Part shown: piece after piece, positions 16,022 to 24,399 of the stretch | Layout of the letters: each line of letters opens with the position of its first letter | Numbering within the stretch: position 1 is the first letter of the stretch | Source: PALSA-1004 sp041483135 | GTDB lineage: Bacteria; Pseudomonadota; Gammaproteobacteria; Burkholderiales; SG8-41 | Reading direction: 5' to 3' | DNA: 64,000 bases | Assembly (NCBI GenBank): GCA_041483135.1 | Contig: JBGPFE010000005.1 | Location: 72,655 to 136,654, forward strand | Notes under the pieces: model-generated | Databases searched by the model: none | Told to the model about the DNA's origin: nothing | What the model saw: only the letters and a program-made list of their open reading frames with translations | Position numbers and translations under genes: made by a program

Positions 16022-17314
16022 TTACTGGCCTTTCATAATCGGGCCCCACGCCGGCTCACGCACATCGCCCGCTTCCACGCTGAATCGCTGCCGGACGCGG
16101 CCATCGCTGGATACTGCCGCTAATATACCACGCCCCCTGATCTCGGTTGCGTAGAGAATGATCCTGCCGTTGGGCGCGTAGCTCGGCGATTCATCGACGC
16201 CGTTTTCGGTGAGCAACTGCGTCTGCTTGCTCACGAAATCCTGCGTTGCGACGTTGAAGCGGCCACCGCTGCGCTGGATGAACACGAAGGATTTGCCGTC
16301 CGGGGCATAGCGCGGGCTCACGTTGTAATTGCCGTCGAACGTGAGCCGTTCGGGCGCGCCGCCCGTCACCGGCACGCGGTAGATCTGCGGGCTGCCGCCG
16401 CGGTCGGAAGCAAAGATTATCCACTGACCGTCGGGCGAGAAGTTCGGCTCGGTGTCGATGGTGTTCGTGTTGGTCAGGCGCGTGACGTTGCTGCCGTCGG
16501 CGTTGATCAGATAAATCTGCGAGTTGCCGTCCTTGGACAGCACCACCGCCAGGCGCTTGCCGTCGGGCGACCACGCCGGCGCGCTGTTGCTGCCCTTGAA
16601 ATTCGCGGCGACCGTGCGCTGTCCGCCCAGCAGTGACTGAACGTAGACGATCGGCTTCTTCCGCTCGAACGATACATACGCAAGCCGGTTGCCGTCGGGC
16701 GACCACGCCGGCGAGATGATCGGTTCGTACGACGCGAGGATGGTTTGCGCGCCATAACCGTCGGCATCCGCGACCTGCAGCTCGAATCGCGGGCCGTTCT
16801 TGACGATGTAAGTGATGCGCGTGCTGAACACGCCGACGTCGCCGGTAAGCGTCTCGTAGATCGCGTCGGCGATCTTGTGCGCCGTGTTGCGCAACTGCGC
16901 TGCCGTGACCTGGTAGGCGAAACCGGTTAGCTGGGCCTGTTTGCCGACGTCGAGCAGGCGAAAGCGCACGTCCCAGTAACCGTTGGGCAAGGCCGACACC
17001 GCGCCGATCACCAGCACGTCGGCGCCGCGCGCTCGCCATACCGGATACTGGACGTCGGCGGGCTCGGCCGGGACCGCGGTCAGGCCGCCGCTGTCGACGA
17101 TCTTGAAAAAACCGCTGCGGTAAAGATCGGCGGCGACGATATCAGTGACCTTCTGCGGCAGCGTGCCTTCGGCTTTGAATGGCGCGATCGCAATGGGAAA
17201 CTGCGTGGAGCCAAACCCGATGATTTCGATTTTAAGCTGGGCGTACGCGGCGGGGGTCACCAACAACCACAACAGCGAGAATAAAAAAAACCGGAATGGA
17301 TTATTGGTTTTCAT
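16022..17314 (-). CDS. tolB: Tol-Pal system beta-propeller protein TolB
   Basis: 430 residues. Signal peptide (FLFSLLWLLVTPAAYAQ), an N-terminal alpha/beta domain (~30-150) and a six-bladed propeller with repeated SPAWSPDGNRLAY, PAWSPDGKRLAVV and EPNFSPDGQWIIFASD motifs. TolB is periplasmic and links Pal to TolA. It is followed by pal after 17 bases. About 145 bases separate it from tolA upstream, more than elsewhere in this operon; a small CGGGA/TCCCG hairpin lies in that gap. Confidence 0.97.
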   Translation of the reverse strand: MKTNNPFRFFLFSLLWLLVTPAAYAQLKIEIIGFGSTQFPIAIAPFKAEGTLPQKVTDIVAADLYRSGFFKIVDSGGLTAVPAEPADVQYPVWRARGADVLVIGAVSALPNGYWDVRFRLLDVGKQAQLTGFAYQVTAAQLRNTAHKIADAIYETLTGDVGVFSTRITYIVKNGPRFELQVADADGYGAQTILASYEPIISPAWSPDGNRLAYVSFERKKPIVYVQSLLGGQRTVAANFKGSNSAPAWSPDGKRLAVVLSKDGNSQIYLINADGSNVTRLTNTNTIDTEPNFSPDGQWIIFASDRGGSPQIYRVPVTGGAPERLTFDGNYNVSPRYAPDGKSFVFIQRSGGRFNVATQDFVSKQTQLLTENGVDESPSYAPNGRIILYATEIRGRGILAAVSSDGRVRQRFSVEAGDVREPAWGPIMKGQ

Positions 17315-17459
17315 CGCGCCGTATTATAGCGGTTTTGTGCTGCGCAGCATCGTAACAAAATCCCTCTTACTCTTGAGGCCTGAACCCGGGATTTAGTTCC
17401 CGAAAAACTTCAAACAGTATTGCGCCGTGAATGTCGGTCCGGCGGCATTGCGCGCTTCG

Positions 17460-18206
17460 TCATTCATTTGGCCGGAACCCCAGTTCCAGTTCACGGAATT
17501 CCCTCAACAGATTCGGATCGGGAGGCATGGGCATGGGTTGCGCTCTTTGAATCGCGCGCTCCACCGCATTATCCCAGGCCGTATTGCTGCTGCCGCTCTT
17601 CGTTCTGATGCCAAGCACTTCGCCCGAAGGCAGCAATACCACGGTAAATTCGACCCGTGGATTGCCCTGCATGTTCGGCGGCAGCACGATGAACCGCTTG
17701 ATTTTGGTACGGATGCGCTCGATGTATTCGGCGCGCAGCTTCGCCTGCGCCGCACCCGCCTGCTCGGCAACCCGTCGCTGCGCGTCTTCCTGCTCGCGCG
17801 CAAGACGCTGCGCCTCGGCCGCTTGCTGCTTCTGCGCGGCCTGGGATTCTTCTGCGTGCTTCTTCGCTTCCTTTTGTTTCTCCTCGAGGGCGCGGCGCTC
17901 TTTCTCGGCTTTGTCCTTCATCGCGATATCGGGTTTCGCGACCTCGGGCTTGACCGCCGCCTTGGGCGGTTCGACCGGCTGCACCTGCGGCTTTACCTCG
18001 GGCTGGGGCGGCGGCGGTGGCGGCGGTGCCGGTTGCCCCTGCGACGGCAAATTGGTCCACAGGTCGACGATATTCGCCTGCGGCTCGACCTTTTTCTGCC
18101 AATTGACGCCAAACACGAGCAACGCGACAAACACCAGGTGCATGCCGAACGCACTCGCGCCCGAGATGACTTTTTCCTGCTGGCTGGGATAAACGTAGGC
18201 GTTCAT
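17460..18206 (-). CDS. tolA: Tol-Pal system protein TolA (energy transducer)
   Basis: 248 residues. One N-terminal TM helix (FGMHLVFVALLVFGVNW, ~20-36), a Pro-rich stretch, a Lys/Ala/Glu-rich helical domain (~75-165: KDKAEKERRALEEKQKEAKK), and a C-terminal TonB-like domain (NMQGNPRVEFTVVLLPSGEV, NTAWDNAVERAIQRA). It is shorter than E. coli TolA because domain II is compact. TolA spans the periplasm and is energised by TolQR. 27 bases separate it from tolR. Confidence 0.94.
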   Translation of the reverse strand: MNAYVYPSQQEKVISGASAFGMHLVFVALLVFGVNWQKKVEPQANIVDLWTNLPSQGQPAPPPPPPPQPEVKPQVQPVEPPKAAVKPEVAKPDIAMKDKAEKERRALEEKQKEAKKHAEESQAAQKQQAAEAQRLAREQEDAQRRVAEQAGAAQAKLRAEYIERIRTKIKRFIVLPPNMQGNPRVEFTVVLLPSGEVLGIRTKSGSSNTAWDNAVERAIQRAQPMPMPPDPNLLREFRELELGFRPNE

Positions 18207-18233
18207 GACGCGCGGCGCGCGGCCCGGATCCGT

Positions 18234-18659
18234 TTACTGGGTGCGCGGCTTGGCGAGCAACCCGACCTTGGCGACCTGGTTCTGCTGCAGCATGTCCATC
18301 ACGTCGAGCACCGCTTCGTAACGCACGTCCTTGTCGGCCGAGATCACCACCGCCTGCTCGGGGTTCCGGGTCTGCTTCTGGCGGATCGCCGCGATCAGAT
18401 CGTTGCGCGTGATCTTGCGCTCGTCGGCGCCGGCCGCGCGGTCGCGCAGCCACAGTGTCTGGTCGGTATGGATCGAGACTTCTAGCGGCGCCACCGGCGG
18501 ATTGGAAGTCTTGCCGATCGAGGGCAACTCGACCTGGCCGGGATTGATCAACGGCGCCGTCACCATGAAGATCACCAGCAGCACCAGCATCACGTCGATG
18601 TACGGCACGACGTTGATCTGGTTCATCAGCCGCCGGCTGCCGCGTTTTTCGATGAGCAT
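18234..18659 (-). CDS. tolR: Tol-Pal system protein TolR
   Basis: 141 residues of the ExbD/TolR family: one N-terminal TM helix with the conserved proton-path aspartate (INVVPYIDVMLVLLVIFMVT) and a periplasmic domain (VVISADKDVRYEAVLDVMDM). Works with TolQ as a proton-driven motor. The N-terminus follows tolQ by 13 bases. Confidence 0.96.
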   Translation of the reverse strand: MLIEKRGSRRLMNQINVVPYIDVMLVLLVIFMVTAPLINPGQVELPSIGKTSNPPVAPLEVSIHTDQTLWLRDRAAGADERKITRNDLIAAIRQKQTRNPEQAVVISADKDVRYEAVLDVMDMLQQNQVAKVGLLAKPRTQ

Positions 18660-18672
18660 GTCTCAGCCCCCC

Positions 18673-19347
18673 TCAGCTTTGACGTTGGAGGATGTTCGAA
18701 AACTCTTCCATGAACGAATCGAACCGCGTCGCGAGCCGGTTCAGGTCGCCGGCGAAGCGATTGTAAGCGACCACCGCCGGGATAGCCGCAAACAGGCCCA
18801 TCGCGGTCGCGATCAAGGCTTCTGAGATGCCCGGCGCCACCGCCCCGAGCGTTGCCGTAGCCATCGTGGCAAGGCCACGGAACGAGTTCATGATCCCCCA
18901 TACCGTGCCGAACAGCCCGACGTAGGGGCTGACCGAGCCGACCGACGCGAGAAACGACAGGTGCGATTCGAGGCTTTCCAGCTCGCGCTGATAGGTCGCG
19001 CGCATCGCGCGCCGCGTGCCGTCCATCACCACGCCGATACTCTGCCCGGACTGCTTGCGCAGCTTGGTGAATTCGCGGAAGCCCGATTCGAAAATGCGCT
19101 CGAGCGTGCCCGAAGCATCCCGCGAATTGACTGCGCGCTGAAAGAGCTCGTTAAGATCGCCGCCGCTCCAGAAATCCTTCTCGAATTTTTCCGATTGCCG
19201 GGTCGCGCGCCTGAAGGTGAAGATCTTGATGAAGATGTAATACCACGAGAAGATCGAAGCCAGCAGCAGTCCGGCCATCACCAGCTGCACCAGCACGCTG
19301 GCGTTGGTGATCAGGCTCAGGACCGACATATCGTGCGTAACGTTCAT
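18673..19347 (-). CDS. tolQ: Tol-Pal system protein TolQ
   Basis: 224 residues of the ExbB/TolQ/MotA family. TM segments at ~17-37, ~130-150 and ~165-190; the conserved VGLFGTVWGIMNSFRGLA and PGISEALIATAMGLFAAIPA stretches are present. It forms the inner-membrane proton channel with TolR. It overlaps ybgC by 4 bases, the usual ybgC-tolQ coupling. Confidence 0.97.
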   Translation of the reverse strand: MNVTHDMSVLSLITNASVLVQLVMAGLLLASIFSWYYIFIKIFTFRRATRQSEKFEKDFWSGGDLNELFQRAVNSRDASGTLERIFESGFREFTKLRKQSGQSIGVVMDGTRRAMRATYQRELESLESHLSFLASVGSVSPYVGLFGTVWGIMNSFRGLATMATATLGAVAPGISEALIATAMGLFAAIPAVVAYNRFAGDLNRLATRFDSFMEEFSNILQRQS

Positions 19348-19757
19348 GCTTGCCTCACTGCGAGTTTCTCCAGAATCGGTTTCGGTATTCTAACGGGCTT
19401 GAATGACCGCGTGTTGACGCACGCGATCTTGACCGCGGCCGTCACCAGCGTGTGCGCGCCGCGCCGGATCGTCTGCGCCACTTCGATCAGGCCGCCGCGC
19501 GCAGTCTTGAGCGCCACCGTCACTTCGAGCGTGTCGTTGAACAGCGCCGGGCGCAGATATTCGATCGCCAGCGCGCGCACCACGAACACCACGTTATGGT
19601 CGTGAAACAGCGTGGTCTGCTCGAACCCGAGCGAGCGCAGCCACTCGGTACGCGCGCGCTCCATGAATTTCAGGTAGTTGGCGTAAAAAACGACGCCCGC
19701 GGCGTCGGTGTCCTCGTAATAGACGCGCACCTGCCAGGTAAAAGTTTCAGGTTTCAA
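19344..19757 (-). CDS. ybgC: Acyl-CoA thioesterase YbgC (Tol-Pal associated)
   Basis: 137 residues of the hot-dog 4-hydroxybenzoyl-CoA thioesterase family: VRVYYEDTDAAGVVFYANYL contains the catalytic Asp, then FMERARTEWLRSLGFEQ. YbgC is a cytoplasmic thioesterase in the tol operon. The start appears to be a TTG at 19757; the first eight residues (KPETFTWQ) are encoded within a GTTTCAA-type heptamer array, and no ATG precedes the conserved core. Confidence 0.93.
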   Translation of the reverse strand: MKPETFTWQVRVYYEDTDAAGVVFYANYLKFMERARTEWLRSLGFEQTTLFHDHNVVFVVRALAIEYLRPALFNDTLEVTVALKTARGGLIEVAQTIRRGAHTLVTAAVKIACVNTRSFKPVRIPKPILEKLAVRQA

Positions 19758-19907
19758 GTTTCGAGTTTCGAGTTTAAGGTTTCTAGTTATAAGCTCAGCA
19801 TTCAGGGTTCCGGATATCGACTTTCAATGCATGCCCGCTCATCGGCTTAAACGGCGGCAAACCGCAAGTGGGGTTAACCCTAAACCCGCAACTCGCAACC
19901 CGAAACT
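19743..19907. repeat. Paired heptamer arrays between ybgC and ruvB
   Basis: The arm at 19743-19785 runs GTTTCAG-GTTTCAA-GTTTCGA-GTTTCGA-GTTTAAG. The facing arm at 19881-19907 read on the other strand runs GTTTCGG-GTTGCGA-GTTGCGG-GTTTA. The two arms could pair. The ybgC N-terminus starts inside the first arm, and the ruvB stop codon abuts the second. Confidence 0.7.
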
Positions 19908-20949
19908 ACTGTTTATCTGCCCACAGCTCCGGTGTGCCCGCTGTCCCCGGCTGCGCCAGCCCGAAATGGCGGTAAGCGGTCACCGTCGCCATGCGGCCGC
20001 GCGGCGTGCGCTGCAGATAGCCCTGCTGGATCAGGTACGGCTCGAGCACGTCCTCGATGGTGTCGCGCTCCTCGCCGATCGCCGCGGCGAGGTTGTCGAC
20101 GCCGACCGGCCCGCCGCTGAATTTCTCGATCACCGCGAGCAGCAGCTTGCGGTCCATCACGTCGAGCCCGAGCGGATCGACGTCGAGCATCTTCAGTCCC
20201 GCGTCGGCGACGTCCTTGGTGATTTTGCCCTGCGCTTTCACTTGCGCGAAGTCGCGCACGCGCCGCAACAGACGATTGGAAACGCGCGGCGTCGCGCGCG
20301 CGCGGCCCGCGATTTCGCGCGCGCCGTCGGCGCTGATTTCGATTTCCAGCAGCCCGGCCGAGCGCTGCACGATGCGCGTGAGTTCCTCGGCCGAATAAAA
20401 CTCGAGCCGCGCGACGATGCCGAAGCGGTCGCGCAGCGGGTTGGTGAGCATGCCGGCGCGCGTGGTGGCGCCGATCAGGGTGAACGGCGGCAGATCGAGC
20501 TTGACCGAGCGCGCAGCCGGGCCTTCGCCGATCATGATGTCGATCTGGAAGTCTTCGAGCGCGGGATACAGGATTTCCTCGACGATCGGCGACAGGCGAT
20601 GAATCTCGTCGATGAACAGCACGTCATTCGGTTCGAGATTGGTCAGGATCGCCGCCAGGTCGCCGGGGCGCTCGAGCACCGGGCCCGAAGTGTGGCGCAG
20701 ATTGACGCCCATTTCACGCGCAATGATGTGGGCCAGCGTCGTTTTTCCCAGGCCCGGCGGGCCGAACAGCAGCACGTGATCGAGCGCTTCCGTGCGCTGG
20801 CGCGCGGCCTCGATGAAGATCGCAAGCTGCGAGCGGATTTTTTCCTGGCCGATGTATTCGTCGAGCTGCTTGGGCCGCAGCGCGCGCTCGAACGCCTCTT
20901 CCTGTGGCGAGGCGGGCGCGGCGGCGATCAGGCGGTCGGTTTCGATCAT
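19906..20949 (-). CDS. ruvB: Holliday junction branch-migration ATPase RuvB
   Basis: 347 residues. AAA+ core with Walker A GPPGLGKTTLAH, Walker B LFIDEIHRLS, sensor GATTRAGMLTNPLRDRFG, and the C-terminal winged helix (GYLQRTPRGRMAT). RuvB hexamers drive branch migration of RuvA-bound Holliday junctions. Third in the ruvC-ruvA-ruvB order, about 80 bases after ruvA. Confidence 0.98.
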   Translation of the reverse strand: MIETDRLIAAAPASPQEEAFERALRPKQLDEYIGQEKIRSQLAIFIEAARQRTEALDHVLLFGPPGLGKTTLAHIIAREMGVNLRHTSGPVLERPGDLAAILTNLEPNDVLFIDEIHRLSPIVEEILYPALEDFQIDIMIGEGPAARSVKLDLPPFTLIGATTRAGMLTNPLRDRFGIVARLEFYSAEELTRIVQRSAGLLEIEISADGAREIAGRARATPRVSNRLLRRVRDFAQVKAQGKITKDVADAGLKMLDVDPLGLDVMDRKLLLAVIEKFSGGPVGVDNLAAAIGEERDTIEDVLEPYLIQQGYLQRTPRGRMATVTAYRHFGLAQPGTAGTPELWADKQ

Positions 20950-20966
20950 GTTTTTGCGCTGCTATA

Positions 20967-21034
20967 AGGCGTGAGAGGTGCAGCGGGGAAAAAACGGGCC
21001 TGCAGGATTACGCCTCACGCCTGACTCCTCACGA
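20967..21034. repeat. Facing heptamer arrays between ruvA and ruvB
   Basis: AGGCGTGAGAG at 20968-20978 faces ACGCCTCACGCCTGACTCCT at 21010-21029 and its continuation. Read on the minus strand, the ruvA stop TGA is the first unit of the array, and the arms can pair across a 30-base spacer. Confidence 0.65.
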
Positions 21035-21601
21035 TTTTGCAAGCAGCTTCAGCGCTTGCCTTATGCCTTCGGCCACTGCCGCGCCGCCCGGCAGCTGCTT
21101 CACCGCCCACGCGGCTTCCTTGTCATTGTATCCCAGGGCCAGCAGCGCATTGAGGATGTCGCCGGTCTGCCCGCCGCCGGCGGCCGTGGCCGCAATCCTC
21201 ACGTCGAGCTTGTCTTTCAGCTCGAGCAGCAGGCGCTCGGCGGTTTTTTTGCCGATGCCGGGGACCTTGGTAAGCCGTGCGCTGTCCTGGGCGCTCACCG
21301 CTTCGTAAAGATCGCTTACGCTCATGCCGCTCAGTACCGAAAGAGCCGTGCGTGCACCAACGCCGGAAATCTTGAGCAGCTGGCGGAACACGTGGCGTTC
21401 CTGTTCGCTCGAGAAGCCGTAGAGCTGGTGCGCGTCCTCGCGCACGATCAGGTGGGTGAAAAGCGTGACGTCGTTGCCGGTCGCCGGCAATTGATAGAAC
21501 GTGCTCATCGGCACGTTGATTTCGTAGCCGACGCCGTGCACGTCAACGATTACCTGCGGCGGGTGTCTTTCTATCAGTTTGCCGCTGATCTTCCCGATCA
21601 A
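21029..21601 (-). CDS. ruvA: Holliday junction DNA helicase subunit RuvA
   Basis: 190 residues: N-terminal OB fold (MIGKISGKLIERHPPQVIVD, GVGYEINVP), two helix-hairpin-helix motifs (LLKISGVGARTALSVLSG, LTKVPGIGKKTAERLLLEL) and the C-terminal RuvB-binding domain. It overlaps ruvC by 4 bases. Confidence 0.98.
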   Translation of the reverse strand: MIGKISGKLIERHPPQVIVDVHGVGYEINVPMSTFYQLPATGNDVTLFTHLIVREDAHQLYGFSSEQERHVFRQLLKISGVGARTALSVLSGMSVSDLYEAVSAQDSARLTKVPGIGKKTAERLLLELKDKLDVRIAATAAGGGQTGDILNALLALGYNDKEAAWAVKQLPGGAAVAEGIRQALKLLAKS

Positions 21602-22167
21602 ATGAGCCTCCCGCGTTTCATGCGGTAACCCGCAGTCGCCAGTTTACCGAGTCCCTGGCCGCCATGCGCATGGCAGATCGCACAGGCCAGCGCGTCGGCT
21701 GCATCGGGGCTGGGATCGCCCGTGAGCTTGAGCAAACGTTTGACCATTTCCTGCACCTGGACCTTGGCGGCGTGGCCGTTGCCGACCACCGCCTGCTTGA
21801 CCTGCAGCGCGGTGTATTCGCTGACCGGCAGTTCGTTCATCACGGCGGCGCAAACCGCGGTGCCGCGCGCCTGGCCGAGCGAGAGCGTCGATTGCGGGTT
21901 TTTGTTGACGAACACCTTCTCGATCGCTACCTGATCGGGCTTGGCGCCCGCAATCACTTCGTTGAGGCCATCGAGGATGGCCTTCAGGCGCAGCGCGAGA
22001 GCGCCGCCGGCAGGAGTTCTAATGCAGCCGCTGGTGACGTAACTCAGCCTGTTCCCCGTTTTATCGAGAACGCCGAACCCGGTGATCCGGAGTCCCGGAT
22101 CGATGCCCAGAATGCGCGTTCGCGCATTGGGTGAGGCGTGAGGCGTGAGGCGTGAGGCGGAATTCAT
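21598..22167 (-). CDS. ruvC: Holliday junction resolvase RuvC
   Basis: 189 residues. The RuvC catalytic carboxylates are visible: ILGIDPGLRITGFGV (first Asp), AIEKVFVNKNPQ (Glu) and PSPDAADALACAICHAH (Asp pair). It resolves Holliday junctions bound by RuvAB. The annotated ATG at 22167 adds about 15 residues (SASRLTPHASPNA) that are encoded by a heptamer array and are not part of the family fold. The start codon overlaps the stop of the four-helix-bundle gene. Confidence 0.96.
   Translation of the reverse strand: MNSASRLTPHASPNARTRILGIDPGLRITGFGVLDKTGNRLSYVTSGCIRTPAGGALALRLKAILDGLNEVIAGAKPDQVAIEKVFVNKNPQSTLSLGQARGTAVCAAVMNELPVSEYTALQVKQAVVGNGHAAKVQVQEMVKRLLKLTGDPSPDAADALACAICHAHGGQGLGKLATAGYRMKRGRLI
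22131..22159. repeat. GTGAGGC heptamer array, arm at the ruvC start
   Basis: Four tandem GTGAGGC units. 24 bases of it form a perfect inverted repeat with 22522-22545. It lies inside the ruvC reading frame and encodes the SRLTPHAS tail. Confidence 0.85.
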
Positions 22168-22529
22168 CCGCGCGAGTCCGGTTTCCGATAGGACTTGATG
22201 AGCCCGCCGATCAAGCCAAAAACCCGATCTATCGTGGTTTCAATATCGTCCGTTTCTTTTGAGTATCCCAGCTCTCGCGCCAAAACCAAATAGGTATCAA
22301 GCTCCGAGAGCGATCCTCTCGCAATCGTGAGAAATTGCAGCAACTCCCTTGTACTGTTGCGGCCCATGCCTTCAGCGATATTGGCTGGCACCGATACCGC
22401 AGCTCGCCGCATCTGACTGGTAAGCGCATAAAGCTCGCTCTGGGGAAAACCCTGAGTCAAACGATATATCGCCTTGACCAGAGATATTCCTTGCTGCCAA
22501 GCCAAGAGATCCTGGTGTTTTCGCCTCAC
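22164..22529 (-). CDS. Four-helix bundle protein (23S rRNA intervening-sequence protein type)
   Basis: 121 residues of the four-helix bundle/S23-IVP family: HQDLLAWQQGISLVKAIYRL, FPQSELYALTSQMRRAAVSV, PANIAEGMGRNSTRELLQFL, ARGSLSELDTYLVLARELGY. Proteins of this family are encoded in intervening sequences of 23S rRNA genes, in diversity-generating retroelements (Avd) and as stand-alone genes; biochemical function is unclear. The GTG start lies within the third unit of a heptamer array, and the stop overlaps the ruvC start. The usual yebC-ruvC adjacency is broken only by this gene, which is enclosed by inverted 24-bp repeats. Confidence 0.9.
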   Translation of the reverse strand: MRRKHQDLLAWQQGISLVKAIYRLTQGFPQSELYALTSQMRRAAVSVPANIAEGMGRNSTRELLQFLTIARGSLSELDTYLVLARELGYSKETDDIETTIDRVFGLIGGLIKSYRKPDSRG

Positions 22530-22545
22530 GCCTCACGCCTCACGC
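22522..22545. repeat. GTGAGGC heptamer array, arm at the yebC end
   Basis: Three GTGAGGC units on the minus strand, perfect inverse of the array at 22131-22159. It contains the yebC stop TGA, a purine-rich ribosome-binding-like stretch and the GTG start of the four-helix gene. Confidence 0.85.
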
Positions 22546-23268
22546 ATTTTCAAGGATGGCCGTCGTATACACTTCCTGCACGTCGTCGACCGCCTCGAGC
22601 GCGTCGAGCAGCCGCTGCATGCGCGCTGCGTCGTCGCCCTTGAGTTCGTTCTCGACGGTCGGTTTCATCGTCACTTCGGCGAGTTCCGGCTTGAGGCCCA
22701 CTTTTTCGAGCGCGGCCTTGACCTTCGAAAAATCGTTCGGCGCGGTGATCACTTCGATGCTGCCATCGTCGTTCGCGACGATATCTTCGGCGCCGGCATC
22801 GAGCGCGACCTCCATCAGCTTGTCCTCATTGGTGCCGGGCGCGAACACGAGCTGGCCGCAGTGCTTGAACAGGAACGCGACTGAGCCGTCGGTGCCGAGG
22901 TTGCCGCCGTTCTTGGCAAATGCGTGGCGCACGTCGGCGACAGTGCGCGTCTTGTTGTCGGTCATGCAATCGACGATCACCGCCGCGCCGCCGATGCCGT
23001 AGCCCTCGTAGCGGATTTCCTCGTAATTGACGCCGTCGAGTTCGCCGCTGCCGCGCTTGATCGCGCGTTCGACGTTGTCCTTCGGCATGTTGTTGTCGTA
23101 CGCCTTGTCGACCGCCAGCCGCAGGCGTGCATTGGCATTGGGATCGCCGCCGCCCAGGCGCGCCGCAACGGTGATTTCCTTGATCAGGCGAGTGAATATC
23201 TTGCCGCGCTTCGCATCCTGCCGTCCCTTGCGATGCTGGATGTTTGCCCACTTGCTGTGACCCGCCAT
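22540..23268 (-). CDS. yebC: YebC/PmpR family protein (TACO1-type)
   Basis: 242 residues, N-terminus AGHSKWANIQHRKGRQDAKR and the three-domain YebC pattern (MPKDNVERAIKRGSGE, YEGYGIGGAAVIVDCMTDN, GSVAFLFKHCGQ). Members are described as transcriptional regulators and as translation factors for polyproline stretches. Stands upstream of ruvC as in many proteobacteria. Confidence 0.96.
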   Translation of the reverse strand: MAGHSKWANIQHRKGRQDAKRGKIFTRLIKEITVAARLGGGDPNANARLRLAVDKAYDNNMPKDNVERAIKRGSGELDGVNYEEIRYEGYGIGGAAVIVDCMTDNKTRTVADVRHAFAKNGGNLGTDGSVAFLFKHCGQLVFAPGTNEDKLMEVALDAGAEDIVANDDGSIEVITAPNDFSKVKAALEKVGLKPELAEVTMKPTVENELKGDDAARMQRLLDALEAVDDVQEVYTTAILENA

Positions 23269-23451
23269 CTTCGCCCTCGAAAAACCGCCAGGAGTTCAAA
23301 TACCGCGCTGATATAATTGAAATTTTATCACAGCGCCTGCCGAGTTCCCCATGCCCGGCCCGTTCCCGAACGCAATATCCGGCTCTGAAATTGCGCTGCC
23401 GCCAGCGCCCGCTCCCTGGCGTTGCGCGCCGGCGTTGACGTACCTGCCGTG

Positions 23452-24399
23452 ATGACTGCATCCGGCGGCGCCGGTGCGCGCAATGCCTACATCGGCGTTG
23501 CGTGCGTCCTCATCGGCTCGATTGGCTTCTCAGGCAAGACGGTCATCATCAAGCTCGCATATCAGTACGACGTCGACGTAATGACGCTGCTGGCGCTGCG
23601 CATGCTGTTCGCGCTGCCGTTCTTTCTCGCGATGGCATGGTGGGCGGGCGGCGGAACGACGCAAATGGAGAAGCGTGACTGGCTCGCGATCATCGGGCTC
23701 GGCTTTATCGGTTACTACCTTGGCAGTTATCTCGACTTCGCGGGGCTGCAATACATCTCGGCGGGACTCGGGCGGCTCATCCTCTACCTCTACCCCACGC
23801 TGGTGTTGCTGCTCTCGGCGTTGTTCCTGAAGCAGGCTATCCAGGCACGGCACCTCGCGTCGCTCGCCCTCTCTTACCTCGGCATTGCGCTGGTATTTCA
23901 CCACGAGATAGGGATCGGCGAGAACCTGCCGCAGATGGCGCTCGGCGCGGCGCTCGTGTTCGCAGGCGCGGTGACCTACGCGATCTACCTGATTGCCGGC
24001 AGCCGCATCGTCGTGAAACTCGGCTCGATGCGGTTCACTGCTTACGCTTCGCTCTCGGCTACATGCTTCGTGATCGCGCACTTCATGCTCACGCACGGCC
24101 CCGGGCGGCTGGCGGTTGCGCATGAGATCTACTGGCTCACGCTCGTGATGGCGGTGTTTTCGACGGTGCTGCCGCTATGGCTGATGGCGGAAGGACTGAA
24201 GCGGATCGGCGCGAATCAGGCGGCGCTCGTCGCCTGCATCGGCCCGATCTCGACCATCCTGCTCGCGCATGTCTTCCTCGACGAGCCCGTCACCGCCATT
24301 CAGCTCGCGGGCGCCACGCTGGTGCTCGCCGGCGTGATGATCATCAGCCTCAAGCCGCAAGCCGCGGCGCAAACCGCTGCCATGCCAAATAATCAGTAA
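23452..24399 (+). CDS. DMT/EamA-family transporter
   Basis: 315 residues with about ten hydrophobic segments in two EamA repeats (IGVACVLIGSIGFSGKTVII at the N-terminus; GALLVF-type helices later; final LAGATLVLAGVMIISL). The family exports or exchanges small metabolites; the substrate is unknown. The ATG at 23452 is preferred; the frame opens at 23422. It ends in a 7-base convergent overlap with the cupin gene. Confidence 0.88.
   Translation: MTASGGAGARNAYIGVACVLIGSIGFSGKTVIIKLAYQYDVDVMTLLALRMLFALPFFLAMAWWAGGGTTQMEKRDWLAIIGLGFIGYYLGSYLDFAGLQYISAGLGRLILYLYPTLVLLLSALFLKQAIQARHLASLALSYLGIALVFHHEIGIGENLPQMALGAALVFAGAVTYAIYLIAGSRIVVKLGSMRFTAYASLSATCFVIAHFMLTHGPGRLAVAHEIYWLTLVMAVFSTVLPLWLMAEGLKRIGANQAALVACIGPISTILLAHVFLDEPVTAIQLAGATLVLAGVMIISLKPQAAAQTAAMPNNQ

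Noticed and set aside
17380..17405. Small hairpin between tolA and tolB as a terminator
   Set aside because: The CGGGA/TCCCG stem is only five pairs and has a short A run on the wrong strand for the tol genes; mentioned only as a minor structure.
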